Assembly (NCBI RefSeq): GCF_963662885.1
Contig: NZ_OY760065.1
Span: 506,001-570,000, forward strand
From: an uncultured Pseudodesulfovibrio sp.
Lineage (GTDB): Bacteria; Desulfobacterota; Desulfovibrionia; Desulfovibrionales; Desulfovibrionaceae
Direction of reading: 5' to 3'
DNA length: 64,000 nucleotides
Position numbers and translations under genes: made by a program. The notes under the pieces were generated by a model, which saw only the letters and a list, made by a program, of their open reading frames with translations, searched no databases and was not told the DNA's origin. Each line of letters begins with the position of its first letter. The first letter of the stretch is position 1. Shown here in pieces: positions 43,697-51,849 of the stretch.

Positions 43697-44203
43697 ATGA
43701 AACGACTGCTCGTATTCACGCTCTTTCTTCTCTTGCTGATCTTGTCCGCCTCCCCAGCTTGGACGGCGTCCCCCAGCGCCAACAGCATGGAGGATCTGAT
43801 GGATTCATCGGGCTACCGGGAATCCATTGAGTCCATGATGGGCAAACACATTATGGTGGCCAAAACGCAACTCATGCTCTGTGATCCTCCCCTTTCGGAC
43901 GATGCCATTGATTTCGCCGTAAAGGAAATGAAAAAAGAAATGGCCACGATCATGCAAACGATCATAAACAGCCAAATGAATTACCTTGCCGCACATATGA
44001 CCCAATCGGATGTAAACGAACTCATCGGAATCTACCATTCGCCGATATGGAAAAAACAAGCTGCCATCATGAAACAATACCAAAAGGATAAATATAGCGA
44101 GCTAGCGCGGAGACTCCCCGAACAGATCAAGGAGATCGGGGCAAGGATTGCTTTCCGGCTCAAGGACCAGGGCTTTGTTCACAAAGAGGCCAAGGAGCAA
44201 TAA
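43697..44203 (+). CDS. DUF2059-like secreted protein inside the rnf operon
   Basis: 168 residues with a signal peptide ending near AWTASPS, then a helical DUF2059-like domain (ESIESMMGKHIMVAKTQLML, LAAHMTQSDVNELIGIYHSP, PIWKKQAAIMKQY). The function is unknown. The ATG at 43697 is immediately upstream of the signal peptide. The gene lies between rnfE and rnfA, with its last base shared with the rnfA start. Its base use looks more AT-rich than the neighbouring rnf genes, hinting at later insertion. Confidence 0.8.
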   Translation: MKRLLVFTLFLLLLILSASPAWTASPSANSMEDLMDSSGYRESIESMMGKHIMVAKTQLMLCDPPLSDDAIDFAVKEMKKEMATIMQTIINSQMNYLAAHMTQSDVNELIGIYHSPIWKKQAAIMKQYQKDKYSELARRLPEQIKEIGARIAFRLKDQGFVHKEAKEQ

Positions 44204-44778
44204 TGGACTACTTCGTACTCGTCATAGCCGCCATCTTCGTCAACAACATCGTGTTGGCGCAGTATCTGGGCAATTGCCCGTTCATCGGCACGTCCAAGGA
44301 CTCGGGCGTGGCGCTGGGCATGGGGCTGGCCGTGGTCTTCGTGGCCACCCTGGCTGCGGTCATCACCTGGTGCGTGCAGAAGTTCCTGCTCGCGCCAAAC
44401 GATCTCGATTACCTGCAGACCATCGCCTTCATTCTGGTCATTGCCGCTCTGGTCCAGTTCGTGGAGATGTTCCTGAAAAAGGCCATCCCGCCCCTGTACA
44501 AGTCTCTGGGCATCTTCCTGCCGCTGATCACCACCAACTGCGCGGTGCTCGGCATCGCCATCATCTGCCAGCGCGAGGAGTTCGGCCTGTTCGAAACCTT
44601 CCTCTTTTCCATGGCCTCGGGCGCGGGCTTCATGCTTGCGTTGGTACTGCTGGCTGGCATCCGTGAGCGACTGGACCTGTCCCGCGTGCCCATGGCCATG
44701 AAAGGCACCCCGCTGGGCCTTGTCATGGCCGGGTTGATGTCGCTGGCATTTTTCGCTTTCAAGGGCATGGCTTCCTAG
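44203..44778 (+). CDS. rnfA: Rnf complex membrane subunit RnfA
   Basis: 191 residues with six hydrophobic segments and the RnfA signatures NNIVLAQYLGNCPFIGTSKD and LPLITTNCAVLG, whose cysteines pair with those of RnfE. The length is normal. It is followed by the rnfB fusion gene after 12 bases. Confidence 0.95.
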   Translation: MDYFVLVIAAIFVNNIVLAQYLGNCPFIGTSKDSGVALGMGLAVVFVATLAAVITWCVQKFLLAPNDLDYLQTIAFILVIAALVQFVEMFLKKAIPPLYKSLGIFLPLITTNCAVLGIAIICQREEFGLFETFLFSMASGAGFMLALVLLAGIRERLDLSRVPMAMKGTPLGLVMAGLMSLAFFAFKGMAS

Positions 44779-44790
44779 GAGTTTGACGAC

Positions 44791-46893
44791 ATGATCACCG
44801 CTTCCGTACTCATCCTCTTCGGCATAGGCTTCACCGCCGCCGTCATTCTGGCGGTGGCCTCCAAGCTGCTGTACGTTTACGAGGACCCGCGCATCGCCCA
44901 GGTGGAGAGCGTGCTGGCCGGGGCCAACTGCGGCGGATGCGGATTTCCCGGCTGCGCGGGCGCTGCGCAGGGCGTGGTGGACGGCAAGGCCGGGGCCACG
45001 GTCTGCGTCATCGGCGGTGACGCCGTGGCTGAGAAGGTGGCTGCCATCATGGGGTTGGAATTCGCGTCCATGGAAAAACAGATCGCCTTTGTGGACTGCA
45101 CCGGCGGCATCCGGGCCGAAGAGATTTATCAGTACGCCGGGGTCAAGGATTGCCGTGCCCAGCACATGCTCTACTCCGGCTCCAAGATGTGCCCCGAAGG
45201 ATGCCTCGGATACGGGACCTGTGTCACGGCCTGCCAATTCGGAGCCATCGAAATGGGACCCAACGGCTATCCCGTTGTGGACCCGAATCTGTGCACCGCC
45301 TGCGGGGGCTGCGAACAGGTCTGCCCGCGCGGCGTGATCACGGTCTGGGGCATGTCGGCACGCATCACCCATTTGAATCTTGATACTGACTGTTTGGCCC
45401 CCTGCCGTCAGCGCTGCCCGGGCCAGATCAATATCCCCCGCTACATCGAGCAGGTATCGCGCGGTGACTACGCCGGTGCCCTCGAGACCATCCGCGAGCG
45501 CATCCCCATGCCCCTGTCCATAGGCCGGGTCTGCCCCCATCCGTGCGAGGGAGTCTGTCGCAGAGGCCATGTGGACGAGTCGGTCGGCATCAACATGATC
45601 AAGCGGTTCGCGGCCGACTGGGAGATGAACTCCGGAACCCGGCTGCCCATTTCCTGCGCTCCGGATACCGGGCGCAAGGTGGCCGTTGTCGGCGGCGGTC
45701 CGGCCGGTCTGTCCTGCGCCTTCTTCCTGCGCCGCCTGGGCCACAGCCCGACCATCTTCGAATCCATGCCCAAGCTGGGCGGACAGCTGCGCTACGGTAT
45801 CCCCGAATACAGACTGCCCAAGGCCGTGCTGGACTGGGAAATTCAGGGAATACTCGATCTGGGTATCGACGTTCGCCACGGGCAATTCTTTGGCAAGGAT
45901 TTCTCCCTGAATACTCTCGGGGAAGAAGGATTCGAGGCCGTATTCCTCGGCATCGGCGCGTGGATGAACATGAACCTGCGAATCGACAACGAAGACGCCC
46001 CTGGCGTTTCCACAGGCACCGAGTTTCTGACCAAGGTTGGCCTGGGCCTGGAGAGCGGCATTGGCCGAAAGGTCGTGGTCATAGGTGGCGGCAACACCGC
46101 CATCGACACGGCCCGGACCAGCGTTCGCCTTGGCGCGGACGTGACCCTCATGTATCGCCGTACGCGCAACGAGATGCCCGCCAACATCGAGGAGATCGAC
46201 GGAGCCGAGGAAGAAGGCGTCAAATATCTCTTCCTGGCCGCGCCTACCCGCATCATCAAAGGCGACGACGGCAATGTGACCCATATAGAGCACATCCGCA
46301 TGGAACTCGGCGAGCCCGACCAGTCCGGACGCCGCCGCCCCATTCCCATCGAAGGCTCGGAGACCCTCATCGAGGCGGACACAGTCTACACCGCCATCGG
46401 CCAGAAGCCGGAATTATCCTGCCTATACGAAAACGGAATATGCCAATTGGAGGAAACCCGCTGGCGTACCCTGGCGGCCGATCCCGACACTTTGCAGACA
46501 GCCATGCCGCACGTCTTCACCGGCGGTGACATGCACACCGGCCCGGCCCTGGTCATCACCGCCCTGGGCGAAGGCCGCAAGGCCGCCCGTTCCATCAACC
46601 AGTATCTCAACGGCGAGACACCTCATGTGGCAGAACGGACCCAGCGAGACCTGCTAGCCTACACCATGTTCACCGATGTACCGAATGTGGGCTACCGGGA
46701 ACGGTCTCCCCTGCCCCATCTCATAGAATGCGATGAGCGAACCTGTACCTTCGGCGAAATCGAAGGCGCCCTGGACGAAACCCAGGTCAAACACGAAACC
46801 TGCCGCTGCCTGCGCTGTGGCCTGACCTGCTACAACCGGGACATGACCGACGGGCAGGAATGTATCAGCGGCGATTGCGTAAAAAATCAGTAA
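44791..46893 (+). CDS. rnfB: RnfB fused to a GltD/NfnB-type FAD/NAD(P) oxidoreductase module
   Basis: 700 residues, against roughly 190-330 in ordinary RnfB. Residues 1-28 form the membrane anchor. Cys47, 50, 55 and 72 form the RnfB [4Fe-4S] site. Two ferredoxin clusters follow at 134-148 and 168-178. Next comes a GltD-type N-terminal iron-sulfur domain (CLAPCRQRC at 201-209; CPHPCEGVC at 248-256). The FAD loop is VVGGGPAGLS (299-308), the NAD(P) loop is VIGGGNTAID (430-439) followed by MYRR, and the final FAD motif is TGGDMHTGPALV. A Cys-rich tail ends the protein. The module resembles glutamate synthase small subunit and NfnB, suggesting it is the NAD(P)H site of this Rnf. Confidence 0.94.
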   Translation: MITASVLILFGIGFTAAVILAVASKLLYVYEDPRIAQVESVLAGANCGGCGFPGCAGAAQGVVDGKAGATVCVIGGDAVAEKVAAIMGLEFASMEKQIAFVDCTGGIRAEEIYQYAGVKDCRAQHMLYSGSKMCPEGCLGYGTCVTACQFGAIEMGPNGYPVVDPNLCTACGGCEQVCPRGVITVWGMSARITHLNLDTDCLAPCRQRCPGQINIPRYIEQVSRGDYAGALETIRERIPMPLSIGRVCPHPCEGVCRRGHVDESVGINMIKRFAADWEMNSGTRLPISCAPDTGRKVAVVGGGPAGLSCAFFLRRLGHSPTIFESMPKLGGQLRYGIPEYRLPKAVLDWEIQGILDLGIDVRHGQFFGKDFSLNTLGEEGFEAVFLGIGAWMNMNLRIDNEDAPGVSTGTEFLTKVGLGLESGIGRKVVVIGGGNTAIDTARTSVRLGADVTLMYRRTRNEMPANIEEIDGAEEEGVKYLFLAAPTRIIKGDDGNVTHIEHIRMELGEPDQSGRRRPIPIEGSETLIEADTVYTAIGQKPELSCLYENGICQLEETRWRTLAADPDTLQTAMPHVFTGGDMHTGPALVITALGEGRKAARSINQYLNGETPHVAERTQRDLLAYTMFTDVPNVGYRERSPLPHLIECDERTCTFGEIEGALDETQVKHETCRCLRCGLTCYNRDMTDGQECISGDCVKNQ

Positions 46894-46969
46894 AAAAGGG
46901 TTGCCAAGCGCAAATGTTGGGGATATACAGTTTCTCCCTTGAGGCGATGTCCTCAAGCCAGACCAAAGT

Positions 46970-47046
46970 GGGCGATTAACTCAGCTGGTCAGAGTGCCAT
47001 CTTCACACGGTGGAAGTCACAGGTTCAAATCCCGTATCGCCCACCA
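46970..47046 (+). tRNA. tRNA-Val (anticodon CAC)
   Basis: A 77-nt cloverleaf: acceptor GGGCGAT/ATCGCCC, anticodon loop TTCACAC (CAC, reading GTG), T loop TTCAAAT and encoded CCA. The T stem ACAGG/CCCGT has one A-C mismatch. Confidence 0.93.
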
Positions 47047-47056
47047 CTTTGAGAAC

Positions 47057-47087
47057 AAAAAGGACGCTTGATACAAGCGTCCTTTTT
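47057..47087. terminator. Terminator after tRNA-Val
   Basis: GGACGCTTG and CAAGCGTCC pair around ATA, flanked by five A and five T, so it works in both directions and also faces the convergent TetR gene. Confidence 0.88.
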
Positions 47088-47148
47088 GTTTTGCGAGGTA
47101 TGGACTCCGCGTCAATGACAACTGGGTTATCCATGTCCCCCAAAAAGC

Positions 47149-47748
47149 TTAGTGGGCTACCGCAAGTCCGGCTAGAACCGCCGAAACCACTTTTTGCAGC
47201 AACAGCTCCCTGTCCTCGTCCTTGTGTTCGTAAACCAGGGCCGGATGGTGGAACGCGACGGTAGACTCGAAAAGAACCTCAGCAGCCCTCTCGGGCAACC
47301 CTATGTTCAGTTCTCCGGAATCCGCTCCGCGCTCCAGCAGATGCAACAACTGCTCGTGCAGGCTGTCCAGGTGCCGGCGGACAAAGGGCTTGCGCGCTTC
47401 CACCGCCATATTGAACGACCGGTAGAGTTCCGGATCCCGTGTGACCTTGTTCCGTTTTTGACGGTGATACGCCATAAACCATTCGAGGATTGCCAACCGC
47501 GAAGGGCCTTCAGTCCGGGCAACTCTCTCCAGCGCTTCATCCATCTCGATCAACCACCGCTCTGAGATGGCGTCGAGAATAGCCTCCTTGTTCGGGAAAT
47601 GGTTGTACAGGGCTGCATGGCTCACCCCCAGTTCCCTGGCGACATCCACAAGCCGGAATCTATCCAGACCGACACGCCGAATAGTGTCCTTGGCGATTTC
47701 CAAGGTCTTTTCGACCATTTCCTCCGAACTCAATCCTGTCTTTGGCAT
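47149..47748 (-). CDS. TetR family transcriptional repressor
   Basis: 199 residues with an N-terminal helix-turn-helix (FRLVDVARELGVSHAALYNHF) and a helical ligand-binding domain. The start at 47748 (MPKTGLSSEEM) is chosen because GAGGAAGAGGGCGG precedes it and because the gene's own predicted transcript starts near 47826; the longer frame begins upstream of that. It is divergent from the short-chain dehydrogenase gene, with operator-like palindromes over both promoters, so it probably represses both. The ligand is unknown. Confidence 0.92.
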   Translation of the reverse strand: MPKTGLSSEEMVEKTLEIAKDTIRRVGLDRFRLVDVARELGVSHAALYNHFPNKEAILDAISERWLIEMDEALERVARTEGPSRLAILEWFMAYHRQKRNKVTRDPELYRSFNMAVEARKPFVRRHLDSLHEQLLHLLERGADSGELNIGLPERAAEVLFESTVAFHHPALVYEHKDEDRELLLQKVVSAVLAGLAVAH

Positions 47749-47817
47749 TTTGCCGCCCTCTTCCTCTATTCTCCTGCAAACCCAAGCCGCCCAAAATCCC
47801 GTCACAGAGAAAATCAT

Positions 47818-47840
47818 ATTACATTTTGAAAAAATGTAAT
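47818..47840. promoter_or_regulatory. Operator-like palindrome over the TetR gene promoter
   Basis: ATTACATTTT and AAAATGTAAT form perfect 10-bp arms around GAA. It covers the -10 (TACATT, minus strand, 47833-47838) and the predicted start of the TetR gene. Confidence 0.75.
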
Positions 47841-47861
47841 TAACCAAGAACAGGTTGTCAA
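47833..47861 (-). promoter_or_regulatory. Sigma-70 type promoter of the TetR gene
   Basis: TTGACA (47856-47861), 17 bases, TACATT (47833-47838) on the minus strand. Confidence 0.7.
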
Positions 47862-47901
47862 ACCGCTCCGCTCAATGGCTTCCAAAATTGTCCCCTTGTG
47901 G

Positions 47902-47930
47902 TTGACGCACCGATAATTACAACTTATATT
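47902..47930 (+). promoter_or_regulatory. Sigma-70 type promoter of the short-chain dehydrogenase gene
   Basis: TTGACG (47902-47907), 17 bases, TATATT (47925-47930), about 88 bases before the ATG. Confidence 0.65.
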
Positions 47931-47939
47931 AAATGTAAT
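47916..47939. promoter_or_regulatory. Second operator-like inverted repeat at the dehydrogenase promoter
   Basis: ATTACA and TGTAAT arms separated by 12 bases lie across the -10 of the plus-strand promoter. The arm ends match those of the palindrome at 47818-47840, suggesting the same repressor. Confidence 0.6.
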
Positions 47940-48017
47940 TTGTAATTAATAAAAACAGTATTCAAAAAAATTCATTGTGGAGCAGGGATCTGCAAACCCC
48001 GCACAAAGGAGAAAGGC

Positions 48018-48758
48018 ATGATTACCAAGACCAGGACAGCTATCGTCACCGGCGGTTCGCGCGGAATCGGAAGGGCTATCTCGATTCGCCTAGCGAAAGA
48101 CGGGTACGCCGTGGTGGTGAACTACATTGGCAACAAGGAACAGGCGGACCGGACGGTCGCTGACATCAAAGGCTTGGGCGGTAACGCTCTGGCCATCCAG
48201 GGAGATGTCGGCAACGTCGAGGATATGGAACGGTTGTTCGCTACCGCCGTGGAGACCTTTGGCAGCATCGACGTTGTCGTGAACAGCGCGGGGATTATGC
48301 CCATGCTGCCCATACAGGAGGCGGATATGGACGCCTTTGACAAGGTAATCAACGTCAATCTGCGCGGAACATTCATCGTCCTGGGACAGGCGGCCCGGCA
48401 TCTGGAACGTGGCGGACGGATCATCGCCCTTTCCTCCAGCGTGATTGCGCACTCGTTCCCGGGATACGGCCCCTACATTGCCACCAAGGCGGGAGTCGAA
48501 GGCCTTGTACGCGTGCTGGCCAACGAGATGCGAGGCCGAGGCATCACCGTCAACGCTATTGCCCCAGGTCCGGTGGGCACCGACCTGTTCCTGGAAGGAA
48601 AGTCCGAAGAGCAGATCGCCCGCATCAGCGGCCTGGCCACTCTCGAACCCAGGCTCGGTTCCCCTGAAGAGATCGCTGCCGCAGTGTCGTTTTTGGCAGG
48701 TCCCGACGGGACCTGGATCAATGCGCAGGTCCTGCGCGTCAACGGAGGAATGGCGTAA
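48018..48758 (+). CDS. Short-chain dehydrogenase/reductase
   Basis: A 246-residue Rossmann oxidoreductase with TGGSRGIG (nucleotide loop), NSAGIM, catalytic Ser in ALSSS and the YIATK (YxxxK) pair, and C-terminal FLAGPDGTWINAQVL. It resembles 3-ketoacyl-reductase-type SDRs, but the substrate cannot be assigned. AAAGGAGAAAGGC precedes the ATG. It is divergent from a TetR regulator that probably controls it; such pairs often respond to a small toxic or signalling molecule (inference). Confidence 0.9.
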   Translation: MITKTRTAIVTGGSRGIGRAISIRLAKDGYAVVVNYIGNKEQADRTVADIKGLGGNALAIQGDVGNVEDMERLFATAVETFGSIDVVVNSAGIMPMLPIQEADMDAFDKVINVNLRGTFIVLGQAARHLERGGRIIALSSSVIAHSFPGYGPYIATKAGVEGLVRVLANEMRGRGITVNAIAPGPVGTDLFLEGKSEEQIARISGLATLEPRLGSPEEIAAAVSFLAGPDGTWINAQVLRVNGGMA

Positions 48759-48837
48759 TGCACTCGATCGATGGGCAGCTTGGCGCTTACCTTCGATCCT
48801 TCAGATCATCCAAGACAGGATAGTCAACGTCCCAAAA

Positions 48838-48873
48838 CCAAGAACGGACACCTGCCAAGGCGTCCGTTCTTGG
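48838..48873 (-). terminator. Probable terminator of the SpoIIAA-like gene
   Basis: CCAAGAACGGAC and GTCCGTTCTTGG form a perfect 12-bp stem with a 12-nt loop; on the minus strand TTTT follows one of the arms. It begins right after the minus-strand stop and may also end the SDR transcript. Confidence 0.6.
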
Positions 48874-48875
48874 TC

Positions 48876-49238
48876 TCAGGAGGAGCCCCACTCCAAGGCC
48901 TGGTCCAGTTTCTCCGTCGGGTAAAGCTTGACCTCGCAGTCCATGAGTAGTTCGCCAAGTTTGACGCCCCAGCGAACCCAGGCAGGACCGCCGACAACGG
49001 CCAGTTTCCGGAATTCCTTGCGGTGCGCCAGGCCAAAACGGGCGTCATCCCACAGAGCCCTGGGTTCCCACCCCTGAAAATCTGGTTCCATGAACAGCAG
49101 GGCATCGGCCCTGCCATATTCAGCGATGATTTTTTCCAGGGCCGGGATCCAAATATCGGAATAGTCTAGATCGGTGAGCTTACCTGTGGCGCGTACCGCC
49201 AGCATCCTGTCCGAGGACTGCTCCATAATGGTGATCAT
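48876..49238 (-). CDS. SpoIIAA-like (STAS/SEC14-type) protein
   Basis: 120 residues of the SpoIIAA-like family: GKLTDLDYSDIWIPALEKII, ALLFMEPDFQGWEPRALWDD, FRKLAVVGGPAWVRWG and a C-terminal YPTEKLDQALEW. The family is cytosolic and thought to bind a hydrophobic ligand or partner protein; its role is not known. AGGGAGGTTACG lies before the ATG. It neighbours, but seems separate from, the tungsten locus. Confidence 0.85.
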   Translation of the reverse strand: MITIMEQSSDRMLAVRATGKLTDLDYSDIWIPALEKIIAEYGRADALLFMEPDFQGWEPRALWDDARFGLAHRKEFRKLAVVGGPAWVRWGVKLGELLMDCEVKLYPTEKLDQALEWGSS

Positions 49239-49315
49239 ACGTAACCTCCCTTTTCAGACAGATCGTCACGCATGAAGGATACCCCATTTACGGGGCCATG
49301 CCCAGTCGAAGAAAA

Positions 49316-49870
49316 TCAGGCGAAGGTCACCCGAACGGGTACCTTTCCACTCAGACCTTGAACCCGGGCAATAAAAGCGTCCGCATTCAGCCCATCACCT
49401 TCCAGCAACAGGGCCTTTTTCTCGCTCAGAAATCCGGCCAGCAGGTCCGCATCAACCAGAATACCCCGTCCAAGCAACCCTCGCCCACTCTCAACGGCCA
49501 GGGTGCTAAAGACCTTCATTGACAGCCGGGCCGGGGCCGCATCGCGACGGCTATGGTCCTTGACCGCAATGCCACTGCGGAAACTTTTATAGAAATTGTC
49601 TCTGCCCATGACGATCCCAACCAGACCAGGCATGGCGCTGCCGAGAGCCATTCGGTCACCGTCCTTGATATAGGTCTCGTCCAAATCATCCACCGGACTG
49701 TTGTTCAAAAAGATGGTCCGGACCGTAGATTCGATAAATTCGTCGTCGAACCCGAGCGCCTCGTGCAGAAATTGGCGCACGGAAGTCCCGGAGACGCCGT
49801 CCAGAGCGAATCCCTTCTGCAGAATATAATTCCAGGCCCATGCCGCCTCGGTAGTCATAGATATTTCCAT
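49316..49870 (-). CDS. Unknown protein divergent from AOR
   Basis: About 184 residues with no signal or membrane segment and no family I recognise. Features are TSVRQFLHEALGFDDEFIES, KDGDRMALGSAMPGLVG (weakly like a MoaD/ThiS KDGD-turn region) and a C-terminal ALLLEGDGLNADAFIARVQG. The ATG at 49870 is chosen since AAGGA lies seven bases upstream; an earlier ATG at 49897 lacks one. It shares its promoter region with AOR, so a role in AOR maturation or regulation is possible (inference). Confidence 0.75.
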   Translation of the reverse strand: MEISMTTEAAWAWNYILQKGFALDGVSGTSVRQFLHEALGFDDEFIESTVRTIFLNNSPVDDLDETYIKDGDRMALGSAMPGLVGIVMGRDNFYKSFRSGIAVKDHSRRDAAPARLSMKVFSTLAVESGRGLLGRGILVDADLLAGFLSEKKALLLEGDGLNADAFIARVQGLSGKVPVRVTFA

Positions 49871-49932
49871 ACAGCCATCCTTACTGATCAATGCCATTTT
49901 GCCCTTCCAAGGGTGTTGTTCTGAAAGTGAAC

Positions 49933-49954
49933 ATTATGCCGACCGGAACATAAT
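49933..49954. promoter_or_regulatory. Inverted repeat upstream of AOR, shared with the modE-tup operon
   Basis: ATTATG, ten bases, CATAAT. The same arrangement occurs at 52979-53000. It lies 12 bases before the AOR -35 box, in the gap shared with the divergent unknown gene. Confidence 0.6.
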
Positions 49955-49966
49955 ATATTGTTTTTT

Positions 49967-49996
49967 TTGACATTAATTTTGAAAAAGCGCTATAAA
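49967..49996 (+). promoter_or_regulatory. Strong sigma-70 type promoter of AOR
   Basis: TTGACA (49967-49972), 18 bases, TATAAA (49991-49996), predicting a leader of about 67 bases. Confidence 0.7.
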
Positions 49997-50069
49997 GGGA
50001 CAGTTAGTCCGTTTAATGACGATGCGTCAAGAAATACGCTTCATATCAAAAAAGACTGAGGGTGAATCA

Positions 50070-51797
50070 ATGTCAAGAATCCTGCGAATCAACTGTAAGA
50101 CGAAGGAATATTCCTTCGAGGATGATGGTCCCTATGCCGGGCTTGGCGGCCGTGCCTTGACCTCCCGGGTCATCAACAAAGAAGTTCCGGCCACGTGCCA
50201 CCCCCTTTCCGGGGAAAACAAGCTGGTCATTGCCACCGGCCTGATGGGCGGTTCCACCGCTGCCAACTCCGGGCGTGTCTCCGTGGGTACCAAGTCCCCG
50301 CTGACCGGCGGCATCAAGGAGTCCAACTCCGGCGGCCTGTTCGCTCACAAGATGCCCAAGATGAACATCAAGGCCATTATCCTTGAGGACAAACCCGAAG
50401 AGGACGCTCCCTTCTCCACCCTGTTCATCACCGAGGACAAGGTTGAATTTCGTGATGCCTCCGACATCGCCGGCCTGGACACCTACCCCGGCCACGACAA
50501 GCTCCTGGCCCAGTACGGCGACAAGCTGTGTGCGGCCATGATCGGACCCGCCGGTGAGACCCTGCGCAAGACCGCCACGATCCAGTTCACCGACCCGTAC
50601 AAGCGGCCCGCCCGCTCCGCCGGTCGCGGCGGCACCGGTGCCGTTCTCGGCTCCAAGAAGATCAAGGCCATCGTCCTCGATCCCGAGGTCAACATCAAGG
50701 TCTCCGCGGCTGACGCGGACGCCTTTAAGGAAGCCCGCACCACCTGGGTCTCCATCCTCAAAGGTCATCCTGTCACTTCCCAGGGACTGCCCGGCTTCGG
50801 TACCTCCGTGCTGGTCAACATCATCAACGAGGCGGGCGCCATGCCCACCAAGAACTTCCGTCTCGGCCAGTGCGATCACGCAGCCGAGATTTCCGGCGAA
50901 AAAATCGCCGACATCATCAAGGAGCGCGGCGGCAAGACCACTGAAGGCTGCCACACCGGCTGCATCATTCAGTGCTCCCAGCAGTACAACGATGCCGACG
51001 GCAACTATGTGACCTCCGGTTTCGAGTACGAGACCGTCTGGGCCCTGGGCGCCAACTCCATGATCAAGGACATCGACGACATCGCCCTGATGGACCGTAT
51101 CTGCGATGAAAAGGGTATGGACACCATCGAGATCGGCAACACCATCGCCGTGGCCATGGACGGCGGCATCATCCCCTGGGGTGACGGCAAGGCCGCCATT
51201 GAGCTGCTCAAGAAGGTCGGCACCAACGATCCTCTGGGTATGATCATCGGCAACGGTGTGGATTTTGCCGGCGGCGCTTTCGGTGTCGACCGTCTGCCCA
51301 CCGTCAAGGGACAGTCCATGCCCGCCTATGACCCGCGTGCGGTCAAGGGTGTCGGCGTGACCTACGCCACCACCGCCATGGGCGCCGACCACACCGCCGG
51401 TTACGGCGTCACCGCCAACGTCCTGGGCGTCGGCGGCTCCATCGACGGCCACAAGAAGGAAGGCAACGTCGAGCTGTCCAAGAACCTGCAGGTAGCCACC
51501 GCGGCCATCGACTCCATGGGCTTCTGCCTGTTCGTGGCCTTCGCGGTCCTGGATTCCGACAACGGCGTCCAGACCATGGCCGACCTGGTCCAGTCCTGGA
51601 CCGGCAACACCTTCTCCGTGGACGACCTGGTCGCCCTGGGAGCGGGCGCCATGCAGGACGAGCAGGACTTCAACGAACGCGCGGGCTTCTCCCCGGTCGA
51701 CGACCAGCTGCCCCGCTTCTTCGAAACCGATCCCCTGCCGCCCCACAACGTCACCTGGGACTACTCCGTGGAAGAACTCCAGGGCGCCAAGGCCTAA
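50070..51797 (+). CDS. aor: Aldehyde:ferredoxin oxidoreductase (tungsten enzyme)
   Basis: Oxidises aldehydes to acids with ferredoxin, using a tungsten bis-pterin and one [4Fe-4S] cluster. The 575 residues start at MSRILRINCKTKEYS, the usual AOR N-terminus; the longer frame from 50016 is not supported. Cluster cysteines are 294, 298 and 302 (CHTGCIIQC) and 486 (DSMGFCLF). AGRGGTGAVLGSKKIKAI is the pterin-binding signature. GGGTGA lies before the ATG. It has its own strong promoter and terminator, suggesting high expression. Tungsten rather than molybdenum is inferred from the family and the nearby tupABC. Confidence 0.95.
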   Translation: MSRILRINCKTKEYSFEDDGPYAGLGGRALTSRVINKEVPATCHPLSGENKLVIATGLMGGSTAANSGRVSVGTKSPLTGGIKESNSGGLFAHKMPKMNIKAIILEDKPEEDAPFSTLFITEDKVEFRDASDIAGLDTYPGHDKLLAQYGDKLCAAMIGPAGETLRKTATIQFTDPYKRPARSAGRGGTGAVLGSKKIKAIVLDPEVNIKVSAADADAFKEARTTWVSILKGHPVTSQGLPGFGTSVLVNIINEAGAMPTKNFRLGQCDHAAEISGEKIADIIKERGGKTTEGCHTGCIIQCSQQYNDADGNYVTSGFEYETVWALGANSMIKDIDDIALMDRICDEKGMDTIEIGNTIAVAMDGGIIPWGDGKAAIELLKKVGTNDPLGMIIGNGVDFAGGAFGVDRLPTVKGQSMPAYDPRAVKGVGVTYATTAMGADHTAGYGVTANVLGVGGSIDGHKKEGNVELSKNLQVATAAIDSMGFCLFVAFAVLDSDNGVQTMADLVQSWTGNTFSVDDLVALGAGAMQDEQDFNERAGFSPVDDQLPRFFETDPLPPHNVTWDYSVEELQGAKA

Positions 51798-51821
51798 GCG
51801 ACGCACAAAGATGAACGAATC

Positions 51822-51849
51822 GGGCCGGGGTTTTCCCCGGCCCCTTTTT
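51822..51849 (+). terminator. Strong terminator after AOR
   Basis: GGGCCGGGG and CCCCGGCCC form a 9-bp stem around TTTT, followed by C and five T. It isolates AOR from the next genes. Confidence 0.9.

Noticed and set aside
44179..46293. Long open frame of about 704 codons on the minus strand opposite rnfA and rnfB
   Set aside because: It mirrors a GC-rich gene with clear RnfB and GltD motifs, has low-complexity Gly/Asp/His-rich translation and no family features.
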